A stretch of 64,000 nucleotides of DNA from Pseudomonas tremae (lineage in GTDB: Bacteria; Pseudomonadota; Gammaproteobacteria; Pseudomonadales; Pseudomonadaceae). The notes below the pieces were generated by a model, which did not search any database, was not told the DNA's origin, and saw only the letters and a list, made by a program, of their open reading frames with translations. Position 1 is the stretch's first letter. Each line of letters starts with the position of its first letter. Shown piece after piece: positions 7,950-16,876 of the stretch. Location of the stretch: assembly GCF_001401155.1 (NCBI RefSeq), contig NZ_LJRO01000458.1:300706-364705 (forward strand). The letters are read 5' to 3'. A program made the position numbers and the translations under genes.

Positions 7950-10175
7950 TCAGTTGTTTGCGGGCTTTAGAATCAGCACAGCAAGTGGTGGCAAGTTCAG
8001 AGTAACGGACGCCGACAGGCCATGAGCAGGCTCGTCTTCGCTGATCACCTCACCGCCGTTACCTAAGTTGGAGCCTGCGTACGTTCCGGAATCGCTGTTC
8101 AGCAGCTCTGTCCAGGCGCCCTGCACAGGCACGCCGACGCGGTAGCCCATACGTGGCACTGGTGTCATGTTGACCACCACCAGAACCGGGTCGCCTTCGC
8201 GGCCCTTGCGCAGGTAGGCAAATACGCTATTGGCCTTGTCGTCACCGATCAGCCACTGGAAACCGGCCGGATCGGAGTCGAGTTCATGCAGCGCCCTTTC
8301 ATCGCGGTATAGCTTGTTCAGGTCAGTGACCAGCTGTTTGACGCCGACATGCTCGGCATACTGCAGCAAATACCAGTCAAGCTCCCGATCGTGGTCCCAT
8401 TCACGCCATTGACCGAACTCGCAGCCCATGAACAGCAGCTTCTTGCCCGGATGAGTCCACATGAAGGACAAGTACGCACGCAGATTGGCGAACTTCTGCC
8501 AATGGTCGCCAGGCATCTTGTCGATCAGCGAATGCTTGCCGTGGACCACTTCATCGTGCGAGATCGGCAGCACGAAACGTTCCGAATAGGCGTACACCAG
8601 GCTGAACGTCAATTCGCCGTGGTGGTGCTCACGGTGGATAGGATCCTGCTCCATGTAGCGAAGCGAATCGTTCATCCAGCCCATGTTCCACTTGTAATTG
8701 AACCCGAGACCGCCTTCCTGGGTCGGCCTGCTGACACCGGGCCATGCAGTGGACTCTTCGGCAATGACCATCGTGCCCGGTGCTTCCAGCGCAACAACGT
8801 CATTGAGGTGACGCAGAAAATCGATCGCTTCAAGGTTTTCGCGGCCGCCATGCCGATTCGGCACCCACTCGCCAGCCTTGCGCGAATAGTCGCGATACAA
8901 CATCGAAGCCACGGCATCCACCCGCAGGCCGTCGATGTGGTAATGCTTGAGCCAGTGCAGTGCCGAGGCCAGCATGAAGCCATGAACCTCAGTACGGCCC
9001 AGGTTGTAAATCAGCGTGTTCCAGTCCTGGTGGAAGCCTTCCTTAGGGTCCACGTACTCATACAGAGCAGTGCCATCGAACTGCGCCAACCCGTGCGTAT
9101 CGGTCGGAAAGTGCGCAGGCACCCAGTCGAGGATGACGCCGATTTCTGCCTGGTGGCAGGCATTTACAAATGCTGCGAAGTCTTCAGGTGAACCGTAGCG
9201 TGCCGTCGGCGCGAACTGGGCCAGTAACTGGTAGCCCCACGAGCCACCAAACGGGTGCTCCATGATCGGCATCAGCTCGATATGGGTAAAACCGAGTTTC
9301 TTGACGTAAGGGATCAATTGGTCCGCGAGCTCGCGCCAATTGAACTGACGCCATTGACCTTCTTCGTTCTGCTCCATGCGCCAGGAGCCTGCATGCAGCT
9401 CGTAGATCGACATCGGCGCCGTGACTGCGTGGCGTCCCTCGCGCGATTTCAGCCACTCATCGTCATGCCACTCGAACTGCAACGGCGCGGAAATTTTCGA
9501 CGCAGTGTCAGGCGGCAGCGTGGTAGCGAGTGCCATCGGGTCGCTCTTGAGCGGCAAAATTCCGTGGGCACCCAGGATTTCATATTTGTAAACCTCTCCC
9601 GGCTGCAGGCGCGGGACAAATATCTCCCATACCCCAGTGGGATGCCGCAGACGCATTGGGTGACGTCGGCCGTCCCAGCTGTTGAAGCTGCCGACCACAG
9701 ACACACGGCGCGCGTTTGGCGCCCAGACGGCAAAACGCACACCGGCGACGCCATCAACCGTGGTCACTTGCGCACCCAGACAGCTGCTCAGATCACGGTG
9801 ATTGCCTTCGGCAAACAGGTACAGGTCCATCTCGCCCAACAACGGGGCGAAGCTGTAAGGGTCTTCGGTGATCTGCTCACCGCCGGCCCAATTTATTTTC
9901 AGCAGGTAAGGCTGCGGCTGCTCGAGATGGCCCACGAAAAAACCCGGGACCTCGCTCATCTCCATTTCGCCAAGTTCTCTACCGTCATCCCTTGCCAGCA
10001 AGCGTGCGCTCAGGGCGCCGGGCAGATAGGCTCGGACAAACTGACCGCTTTCACCATCGCCATGCGGACCCAGGATCGAAAACGGGTCACGATGTTCAGC
10101 ACGGATCAGCGCATCCAGATCTACGGCAGCGGGGATCGCGCGGCGACCCTTGGCGGTTTTTTCAGGCGCATTCAT
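7950..10175 (-). CDS. glgB: 1,4-alpha-glucan branching enzyme
   Basis: A 741-residue GH13 enzyme that makes alpha-1,6 branches in alpha-glucan. An N-terminal CBM48-like region (VWAPNARRVSVVGSFNSWDGR, about 150-170) precedes the catalytic (beta/alpha)8 barrel. The nucleophile lies in GLRVDAV (about residue 416), the acid/base in VIAEEST (about 469) and the third carboxylate in ISHDEVVHG (about 538). It is the last gene of the glgE operon; its ATG overlaps the stop of treS/pep2 by four bases, suggesting translational coupling. In this setting it branches the linear glucan made by GlgE from maltose 1-phosphate. Confidence 0.97.
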   Translation of the reverse strand: MNAPEKTAKGRRAIPAAVDLDALIRAEHRDPFSILGPHGDGESGQFVRAYLPGALSARLLARDDGRELGEMEMSEVPGFFVGHLEQPQPYLLKINWAGGEQITEDPYSFAPLLGEMDLYLFAEGNHRDLSSCLGAQVTTVDGVAGVRFAVWAPNARRVSVVGSFNSWDGRRHPMRLRHPTGVWEIFVPRLQPGEVYKYEILGAHGILPLKSDPMALATTLPPDTASKISAPLQFEWHDDEWLKSREGRHAVTAPMSIYELHAGSWRMEQNEEGQWRQFNWRELADQLIPYVKKLGFTHIELMPIMEHPFGGSWGYQLLAQFAPTARYGSPEDFAAFVNACHQAEIGVILDWVPAHFPTDTHGLAQFDGTALYEYVDPKEGFHQDWNTLIYNLGRTEVHGFMLASALHWLKHYHIDGLRVDAVASMLYRDYSRKAGEWVPNRHGGRENLEAIDFLRHLNDVVALEAPGTMVIAEESTAWPGVSRPTQEGGLGFNYKWNMGWMNDSLRYMEQDPIHREHHHGELTFSLVYAYSERFVLPISHDEVVHGKHSLIDKMPGDHWQKFANLRAYLSFMWTHPGKKLLFMGCEFGQWREWDHDRELDWYLLQYAEHVGVKQLVTDLNKLYRDERALHELDSDPAGFQWLIGDDKANSVFAYLRKGREGDPVLVVVNMTPVPRMGYRVGVPVQGAWTELLNSDSGTYAGSNLGNGGEVISEDEPAHGLSASVTLNLPPLAVLILKPANN

Positions 10176-13100
10176 ATTGGCTCTCCATCAGACGGTTGCA
10201 GCAACCCACGCAAGCCTTGCAAGGGAACGGCCAGCCACGCTGGGCGATTCTCGGCTTCGTAGATCACTTCATAAGCGGCTTTTTCCAGGGTGAACAGTTC
10301 CAGTGCAGCGTCCTCCCCTTTTGCATCCTTCCAGGAATGGGCCATCTCGGTGGTTGCCGAGCGATAGCCTTCGATGAAGGCGGCGCGGGCCTGCGACAGG
10401 TAAGTTTCGGCGACACGCTTGCGCGCCGCTGCCGCTTCCGGCGATGTGTCGACACTTTGCGCACTGCGTACGGCCATCGCCGCCGCATAGTCGAAGGAGC
10501 GAAGCACGCCACTCACATCCTTGAAAGGGCTGTGCTTGGCGCGACGCTCTTCAAGCGCACGAGCCGGCTCCCCTTCGAAATCGATCAGGTAGGCATCGCC
10601 CTTGACCACCAGTACCTGCCCCAGGTGCAGATCACCATGTACGCGGATACGCAGGCCGCCGGCAGAGCGTTTGGCAAGGGTGTCGATACGCTGACGAATC
10701 TGCTTGCGATGCGCCAGCAAATCACTGACCAGCTGCTGATCGTGTTTTTCCAGATCGCCCTTGCGCTGCTCGAGCAACTGCAAAGCGCGCTCAAGCTGAG
10801 CGTTGACGCTGGCAGCAGAGGCCTTGCTGTCCGGTACGCTGGTGACTTCAACGGCAAAGTCCGGGTTATCAGTAGGCGCGGCGAGGATCTGGTGCATTTC
10901 ACCCAGGCGCTGGCCCAGGCTGCGTGAAAAGTCCGCGAGCTCCAGCAGGGCGTTGTAATGCTGTTCCTGACCAGACACGCCATGCGCCAGCTCGTCGCGG
11001 ACCGCACGTTCGAGGTTGTTCTGAGTCCATTCCCAAGCATCGCCCTGATTGCTCAGATAGCCTTGAGCAATCATCAAAAGATTCGGCTTGCCGTCGTTAC
11101 CGACGCGCACCAGCGATCCCAGCAGTGGCGAAATATTCTTGAAACCGGCCTGAGTAAGGAAGGCGCCCATCTCCAGCTCAGGGTGCGTCCCGGCACTGAC
11201 CTTGCGGATCAGCTTGAGTACCAGGCTGCTGCCTACCACCACCGAACTGTTGGACTGCTCGGCGGACAGATAGCGAACTTCCGACTCGTTGTTCAGACCC
11301 AACGGTGCCAGCTGCGAACTTTGTTCAAAACGCAGCTCACCATCGGCACACGGAATCACGGTGTCCGACTGCATGCCTTGAATGACTGCACGAATGAAGG
11401 TTTCCAGCGTGAAGCCATCGGTGATCAGGCCGACATCGCGGTTGCGGCGAACCCTGGCGAGCGCCAGCTGTTGCGGCAGTGCGCTACTGATGTCGTCTTC
11501 GGCCAACAGACCGAATGGCAACTGATAACGCTCGGTCTGGCCATCTGCCGTAACCTCGATCTCGCTGAGCAAAACCGGATGAGCTTCGTCGCCAAAGCGT
11601 ACTGCGTAGGCGATCCTGACCTGCTCGATGGGCTTGTCCTTGCCACCGAACCAGCGGCGTTTGGGCAAGTAATTAGCCAGCGAGGTGTTTTCCATGGTGC
11701 CGCGCAGCGGCTCGTCGAGCAATTCTTCAAGATGCTTCTTGAGCACCAGGGTCGGAAAGTCCGGCATGCTTTGCGCGGGTTCAATGTGCCAACTGGGCAT
11801 TTGATTCTCCGGGGCCAATAGAAACCAATAAAAACCATACGGTGGGAGCGTGAGTAGATAGCTCAACTGACCGATAGGCGGAAACGCACTGCCGCCGAGC
11901 ATCTCTACCGGAACCGTGCCCGCGTAAGCAGACAGTTCCAGCTCGGCCGCTTGCGCAGCGCTGGACATGTTGGCCACACACAGCACGATCTCGTTGTGAC
12001 CATCGGGAGCGGTGTATTCGCGGGTATAGGCAAGAATCCGCCGATTCGACGGCGAGAGCATTTTCAGCGTGCCGCGGCCAAACGCCTTCTGCTGCTTGCG
12101 AACAGCCAGCATGCGCCGGTTCCAGTTCAGCAGCGAATGCGGGTCGCGCTCTTGACTCTCGACGTTGACTGACTGAAAGCCATACATCGGGTCCATGATC
12201 GGCGGCAGCACAAGGCTGGCCGGATCGGCACGCGAGAACCCGCCATTGCGGTCGATGGACCATTGCATCGGCGTGCGCACACCGTCCCGGTCGCCCAGGT
12301 AAATGTTGTCGCCCATGCCAATCCCATCACCGTAGTACAGGGTTGGTGTACCCGGCATCGACAGCAGCATGCTATTGAGCAATTCGACGCGACGGCGGTC
12401 ACGATCAACGAGTGGCGCCAGTCGGCGGCGAATACCCAGGTTGATACGCGCGCGGCGATCGGCGGCGTAATAATTCCACAGGTAATCCCGTTCACGGTCA
12501 GTAACCATTTCGAGGGTCAGCTCATCGTGGTTACGCAGGAAAATCGCCCATTGGCAGTTTTCCGGAATCTCCGGCGTCTGGCGCAAGATGTCGGTGATCG
12601 GAAAGCGGTCTTCCTGCGCCAATGCCATATACATGCGCGGCATCAAGGGGAAGTGAAACGCCATGTGACATTCGTCACCGTCCGGCCCTTTGCTGTCGCC
12701 GAAATACAGTTGCGTGTCTTCCGGCCACTGATTCGCCTCGGCCAGCAGCATGCGGTCCGGATAGTTCGCGTCGATCTCGGCACGAATGCGTTTGAGCACC
12801 TGATGGGTCTCCGGCAGGTTCTCGTTGTTGGTGCCATCACGCTCGATCAGATACGGGATGGCATCCAGCCGCAGACCGTCGATGCCCAGGTCCAGCCAGA
12901 AGCGCATGACTTCAAGTACCGCTTCCAGGACGTGCGGGTTGTCGAAGTTGAGGTCCGGCTGATGGGAGTAGAAACGGTGCCAGAAATACTGCCCCGCCAC
13001 CGGATCCCAGGTCCAGTTCGAGGTTTCGGTGTCCAGAAAGATGATCCGCGTACCGTCGTATTTCTGATCGGTATCTGACCAGACGTAGAAGTCCCGCGCC

Positions 13101-13498
13101 TTGGAGCCAGGCTTGGCATTGCGGGCTTTCTGAAACCAGGGGTGCTGGTCCGACGTGTGATTGATGACCAGTTCGCTGATCACCCGCAGGCCACGCTTGT
13201 GCGCCTGGGCAATAAAGCGCTTGGCGTCGGCCATAGTGCCGTAGTCGTCGTGGACGTCCCGGTATTCGGAAATGTCGTAGCCATCATCCCGGCGCGGCGA
13301 CGGATAGAACGGCAAAAGCCAGATCGTGTTGACGCCTAGAGCAGCGATGTAATCAAGCTTTTCAATCAGGCCTGCAAAATCGCCAATGCCGTCGTTATTG
13401 GCATCGAAAAACGATTTCACATGGACCTGATAAATCACCGCATCCTTGTACCAGAGCGGGTCTTTGATAAATGTCGCTTCACCGGGTTTCTTAGCCAT
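10172..13498 (-). CDS. treS: Trehalose synthase fused to maltokinase (TreS-Pep2)
   Basis: This is a natural fusion of 1108 residues. The N-terminal part (about 1-560) is a GH13 trehalose synthase: KDPLWYKDAVIYQVHVKSF, DGLRLDAIPYL (nucleophile about 208), LLAEANQWPED (about 254) and RNHDELTLEMV (about 326). The C-terminal part (from about 600, NYLPKRRWFGGKDK) is a maltokinase with the kinase-like motifs VHGDLHLGQVL and LIDFEGEP (about 950-975). The product converts trehalose to maltose and phosphorylates it to maltose 1-phosphate, the substrate of GlgE. The start at 13498 follows AAGGAG; the frame runs 31 residues further upstream into glgE, which is unlikely to be used. It lies 19 bases after glgE and overlaps glgB by ATGA. 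Confidence 0.96.
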   Translation of the reverse strand: MAKKPGEATFIKDPLWYKDAVIYQVHVKSFFDANNDGIGDFAGLIEKLDYIAALGVNTIWLLPFYPSPRRDDGYDISEYRDVHDDYGTMADAKRFIAQAHKRGLRVISELVINHTSDQHPWFQKARNAKPGSKARDFYVWSDTDQKYDGTRIIFLDTETSNWTWDPVAGQYFWHRFYSHQPDLNFDNPHVLEAVLEVMRFWLDLGIDGLRLDAIPYLIERDGTNNENLPETHQVLKRIRAEIDANYPDRMLLAEANQWPEDTQLYFGDSKGPDGDECHMAFHFPLMPRMYMALAQEDRFPITDILRQTPEIPENCQWAIFLRNHDELTLEMVTDRERDYLWNYYAADRRARINLGIRRRLAPLVDRDRRRVELLNSMLLSMPGTPTLYYGDGIGMGDNIYLGDRDGVRTPMQWSIDRNGGFSRADPASLVLPPIMDPMYGFQSVNVESQERDPHSLLNWNRRMLAVRKQQKAFGRGTLKMLSPSNRRILAYTREYTAPDGHNEIVLCVANMSSAAQAAELELSAYAGTVPVEMLGGSAFPPIGQLSYLLTLPPYGFYWFLLAPENQMPSWHIEPAQSMPDFPTLVLKKHLEELLDEPLRGTMENTSLANYLPKRRWFGGKDKPIEQVRIAYAVRFGDEAHPVLLSEIEVTADGQTERYQLPFGLLAEDDISSALPQQLALARVRRNRDVGLITDGFTLETFIRAVIQGMQSDTVIPCADGELRFEQSSQLAPLGLNNESEVRYLSAEQSNSSVVVGSSLVLKLIRKVSAGTHPELEMGAFLTQAGFKNISPLLGSLVRVGNDGKPNLLMIAQGYLSNQGDAWEWTQNNLERAVRDELAHGVSGQEQHYNALLELADFSRSLGQRLGEMHQILAAPTDNPDFAVEVTSVPDSKASAASVNAQLERALQLLEQRKGDLEKHDQQLVSDLLAHRKQIRQRIDTLAKRSAGGLRIRVHGDLHLGQVLVVKGDAYLIDFEGEPARALEERRAKHSPFKDVSGVLRSFDYAAAMAVRSAQSVDTSPEAAAARKRVAETYLSQARAAFIEGYRSATTEMAHSWKDAKGEDAALELFTLEKAAYEVIYEAENRPAWLAVPLQGLRGLLQPSDGEPI

Positions 13499-13517
13499 TG
13501 CTGACTCCTTGGGAGTA

Positions 13518-15536
13518 TTACTGCGAGGCCTGGATACGCCAGATTCCGAAAGGTTGCGACGGGTCGAGACGCGTGTGCTGGTACTTGCCATACCAGGTCC
13601 AGCGATGACCGGTCATCAAGTCTTCGCCAGAGGTCGCGGCATCGTCGGCCAGGCCCATTTCCCAAAGAGGCAACTCAAAATCCGCTTCCTGCGCGTTGTG
13701 CGGATCAAGATTGATGGCCACCAGAACAAAGTTGCTGCCATCGGCAGAACGCTTGCCAAAGTACAGAATGTTGTCATTCCAGGCGTTGTACAGCTTCAAG
13801 CCCAAGTGGGTCTGCAGCGCCGGGTTCTGTCTGCGAATGCGGTTGAGCTGAGCTATTTCGGCGATGATGTTGCCGGGCGCGGCATAGTCACGAACGCGGA
13901 TCTCGTACTTCTCCGAGTCCAGATATTCTTCTTTACCGGGGATCGGTGCGGCTTCACATAATTCGAACCCTGAGTACATGCCCCACAGGCCTGACCCCAT
14001 GGTCGCGAGCGCAGCACGGATCAAGAACCCGGCCCGGCCGGAATCGTGCAGGAAGCGCGGATTGATATCCGGTGTGTTGACGAAGAAGTTCGGGCGATAG
14101 CAATCGCGCCACGGCACGTCGTTGAGTTCAGTGAAGTATTCCGACAACTCGGCCTTGGTGTTTCGCCAGGTGAAGTAGGTGTAGCTCTGGGTGTAGCCGA
14201 CCTTGCCCAGGCGCGCCATCATTGCTGGCTTGGTGAACGCTTCGGCCAAGAACATCACTTCAGGGTGCTGGCTGCGCACTTCCCCGATCATCCACTGCCA
14301 GAACGGCAACGGCTTGGTGTGCGGGTTGTCGACGCGGAAAATCTTCACGCCTTCCTTGACCCAGCCCAGCACGATGTCACGCAGTTCAAGCCACAGGCCT
14401 GGAATGGCATCGGGGGCATAGAAATCGACGTTGACGATGTCCTGATACTTTTTCGGCGGGTTTTCTGCATAACGAATGGTGCCGTCCGGACGCCACGAGA
14501 ACCAGCCCGAGTGCTGCTTGAGCCAAGGGTGGTCCTGTGAGCACTGAATGGCAAAATCCAGGGCGATCTCAAGACCGTGATCAGCTGCAGCTTTGACCAG
14601 GTTGCGGAAGTCTTCGCGACTGCCCAACTGCGGATGGATGGCTTCATGGCCGCCATCTTCACTGCCGATTGCATACGGGCTGCCCGGATCATCAGGGCCT
14701 GCAGTCAGAGAGTTGTTAGGCCCCTTGCGGTGGGCGCGGCCGATCGGGTGGATCGGCGGGAAATACAGCACGTCGAAACCCATGTCGCGAATCATTGGCA
14801 GACGCGAGTGGACGTCGTTGAAAGTACCGTGACGTGACTTGTCGTCTGTCATCGAACGCGGAAACAACTCATACCAACTGGCGAACTGCGCCAGCTCGCG
14901 CTCGACATCCAGGGGGAACTCCACGCTGCGGCTCAAAAACGCCTGATTGTCTGCCTGCTTCATCAGGTTCGCGGTGTCGCTGTGCAACAGCAGCGCTACC
15001 TTCTCGTCGCTGTCGGATTTTTCAAGCCGCCCTACCAGGTCTTCGATGTGCTGACGCTGTTCACCCTGACTGCGCTCTGCAGCATGCACCAGATGAATAC
15101 GCCCTTCTTCCAGCTCCAGTTTGATGGACACACCGGCGCCGAACTTCTTTTCCAGTTCGTAGCGATAGCTGCCAAATTGGTCGATCCAGGCTTCAAGGCG
15201 AAACACATGGCGGCAGACAGATGTCGGGGTGAACTCACCGATCCAGCTGTCGTTGCCCAGTTCGCGCATGGGGGCCGTGTGCCAGTATTCTTCATCGGCA
15301 GCGCGCCAGCGAATGTTGACCGCCATCTTGTCATGCCCATCGGCGTAGACCTTGCTGGTGACCGTAACCGCTTGCCCGGTGATTGCCTTCGCCGCAAACA
15401 GCCCACCGTCAATGACCGGCGACGTGTCTTCGATCACGATGCGGGGCAATTGCAGCGCTTGGGTAAGAGACAAAGGAAGGGTTGGGTGCGGGACATCGGT
15501 GGCCAGAGAATCCGGACCGTATGGCTGTTCATTCAT
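13518..15536 (-). CDS. glgE: Alpha-1,4-glucan:maltose-1-phosphate maltosyltransferase
   Basis: A 672-residue GH13_3 enzyme that transfers maltosyl units from alpha-maltose 1-phosphate to alpha-1,4-glucans. The N-terminal immunoglobulin-like and N/S domains begin with RIVIEDTSPVIDGG and include the ELFPRS motif of this family. Catalytic positions are the nucleophile in FRVDNPHTKP (about residue 399), the acid/base in FLAEAFTKP (about 428) and the third Asp in VNTPDIN (about 487), closely matching the spacing in characterised GlgE. It is the first gene of the operon glgE-treS/pep2-glgB, which together convert trehalose to branched alpha-glucan. A candidate extracytoplasmic-function sigma promoter lies about 100 bases upstream. 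Confidence 0.96.
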   Translation of the reverse strand: MNEQPYGPDSLATDVPHPTLPLSLTQALQLPRIVIEDTSPVIDGGLFAAKAITGQAVTVTSKVYADGHDKMAVNIRWRAADEEYWHTAPMRELGNDSWIGEFTPTSVCRHVFRLEAWIDQFGSYRYELEKKFGAGVSIKLELEEGRIHLVHAAERSQGEQRQHIEDLVGRLEKSDSDEKVALLLHSDTANLMKQADNQAFLSRSVEFPLDVERELAQFASWYELFPRSMTDDKSRHGTFNDVHSRLPMIRDMGFDVLYFPPIHPIGRAHRKGPNNSLTAGPDDPGSPYAIGSEDGGHEAIHPQLGSREDFRNLVKAAADHGLEIALDFAIQCSQDHPWLKQHSGWFSWRPDGTIRYAENPPKKYQDIVNVDFYAPDAIPGLWLELRDIVLGWVKEGVKIFRVDNPHTKPLPFWQWMIGEVRSQHPEVMFLAEAFTKPAMMARLGKVGYTQSYTYFTWRNTKAELSEYFTELNDVPWRDCYRPNFFVNTPDINPRFLHDSGRAGFLIRAALATMGSGLWGMYSGFELCEAAPIPGKEEYLDSEKYEIRVRDYAAPGNIIAEIAQLNRIRRQNPALQTHLGLKLYNAWNDNILYFGKRSADGSNFVLVAINLDPHNAQEADFELPLWEMGLADDAATSGEDLMTGHRWTWYGKYQHTRLDPSQPFGIWRIQASQ

Positions 15537-15635
15537 CGAGCATCACTCCTCACGCCCCAAGGACGCTCCTGTGCATTCCATGCAATGGAAAAATTGACGG
15601 TATGGCAGCAGATGATCTAATTCAGCTGCCTAGGT

Positions 15636-15662
15636 TCCGAGCTGTCAACGAAAGTAAAGTTC
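15636..15662 (-). promoter_or_regulatory. Candidate AlgU (RpoE-type) promoter for the glgE operon
   Basis: Read on the minus strand the sequence is GAACTT, a 16-base spacer, then TCGGA. This differs by one base from the AlgU consensus GAACTT-N16/17-TCTGA. It faces glgE with a leader of about 90-100 bases. AlgU control of trehalose-related genes under osmotic stress is known for P. syringae; its use here is inferred. Confidence 0.55.
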
Positions 15663-15820
15663 AAAGGTTTTACGGTTGTTTGACCGGTGTGTCGAGGTGT
15701 GGGGTCAAGGTGCGAGCGAAGTGCGCTCGGGAAATCGGTGAGCAAGTGCGATAGGTAAAACGATTGAATCATCAATACGCAGCGGCAGTCGAAAGCTGCA
15801 CCCACAAGGAGGCTGATGCC

Positions 15821-15979
15821 ATGACGTTACCCAACCCGACAGAAGTGCCAGAGCCGAACATCGATGATCCCATCCTGCCTGATCCGCCGCCTGAGCAGAA
15901 ACCGCCTCCATCGACACCTCCCCCCAACGAAACTCCCGTGGGCGACCCGCCAGCCAATGCGCCGCCCGTCGTGGTGTGA
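15821..15979 (+). CDS. Small acidic proline-rich protein of unknown function
   Basis: A 52-residue frame with an ideal ribosome binding site AAGGAGG eight bases before the ATG. About 20 of 52 residues are proline (for example PDPPPEQKPPPSTPPP), with Asp/Glu excess, no Cys, no Trp and no hydrophobic segment except a C-terminal VVV. Such a peptide is expected to be disordered and extended, close to polyproline II. It has no signal peptide. It lies in the region divergent from the glgE operon, convergent with the SDR gene. I do not recognise a named family; the strong translation signal is the main support. It is too short and low in complexity to assign a role. Confidence 0.65.
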   Translation: MTLPNPTEVPEPNIDDPILPDPPPEQKPPPSTPPPNETPVGDPPANAPPVVV

Positions 15980-16000
15980 GCCGTATAAGGCAGTGCGATG

Positions 16001-16025
16001 GTGCCTGTGTTTCAAGCACAGGCGC
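16001..16025. terminator. Hairpin between the proline-rich gene and the SDR gene
   Basis: An inverted repeat GCCTGTG / CACAGGC (16003-16009 and 16017-16023) with a TTTCAAG loop sits exactly between two convergent genes. Neither side has a T-run, so it would be a weak or non-classical terminator. Confidence 0.35.
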
Positions 16026-16027
16026 CC

Positions 16028-16774
16028 TCAGCGCCCTCCCGCCACATCGATGAACGTGCCCGTCGCATAGGACGCCTTGTCCGATAGCAGCCAGAGGATG
16101 GCTTCGGCCACTTCTTCTGCGGTGCCGCCACGGCCCATTGGCAATGCCCCCTCCAGCTTGCTGACGCGGAACGGATCGCCGCTCAGGGCGTGAAAGTCAG
16201 TAAAGATAAAGCCCGGCCTGACTGCGTTGACACGAATGTTCTCCCCCGCCACTTCTTTGGACAGCCCGATGGTGAAGGTGTCCAGCGCGCCTTTGGAGGC
16301 GGCGTAATCAACGTACTCGCCAGCCGAACCCAGTCGCGAGGCCAGCGAGGACACATTGACGATGCTGCCACCGTGCCCGCCATGTCGAGGCAGCATGCGC
16401 AGCAGGGCGTGTTTACTGCACAACATGGGGCCGACCACGTTGTTCATCATCATCTTGAGCATGCGAAACTCGGACATATCCTCGACCCTCGAAGCCTGGG
16501 CCAGAGTGCCTGCGTTGTTGACCAGATGAGTGACATGACCAAGTTCCGAGTCGACTCTGGCAAACAGCCGCATTATTTCATCTTCGTTGCTGACGTCGGC
16601 CTGCACGGTGATCGCGTGCGCGCCCAGCGCTCTGACCTGCCCGGCGGTCTTTTCCGCCGAGGCGTGGTCGGACAGGTAGTTGATACAGATCCGGTAGCCC
16701 TGAGAGGCGGCAAGACGCGCAGTGGCGGCGCCGATCCCGCGCGAACCGCCGGTGATGATGAGGACTTTTTCCAT
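16028..16774 (-). CDS. SDR-family NAD(P)-dependent oxidoreductase
   Basis: The 248-residue protein has the classical short-chain dehydrogenase pattern. The N-terminal Rossmann motif is TGGSRGIG (about residues 8-15), the NNAG motif is in VNNAGTL (about 90), a catalytic Ser lies in NVSSLASR and the YxxxK pair in YVDYAASKGA (about 157-161). The C-terminal ATGTFIDVAGGR closes the fold. The ATG at 16774 is used because the N-terminus MEKVLIITGGSRG matches the family; 31 further upstream residues in frame are basic and unlike it. It resembles glucose-dehydrogenase-like or 3-oxoacyl reductase-like SDRs; the substrate is unknown. It lies about 100 bases downstream of the GGDEF-EAL gene on the same strand and could be cotranscribed with it. 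Confidence 0.87.
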   Translation of the reverse strand: MEKVLIITGGSRGIGAATARLAASQGYRICINYLSDHASAEKTAGQVRALGAHAITVQADVSNEDEIMRLFARVDSELGHVTHLVNNAGTLAQASRVEDMSEFRMLKMMMNNVVGPMLCSKHALLRMLPRHGGHGGSIVNVSSLASRLGSAGEYVDYAASKGALDTFTIGLSKEVAGENIRVNAVRPGFIFTDFHALSGDPFRVSKLEGALPMGRGGTAEEVAEAILWLLSDKASYATGTFIDVAGGR

Positions 16775-16876
16775 GGGCTTTCTCGTATTTTTTCTGAAGC
16801 CGGCGTTGAGGCGCAGTGGACACCTGCACGTTCGCCAGACTCCGCTGATCGTGCCAGCCTTTGTCATCCAGCGCCA

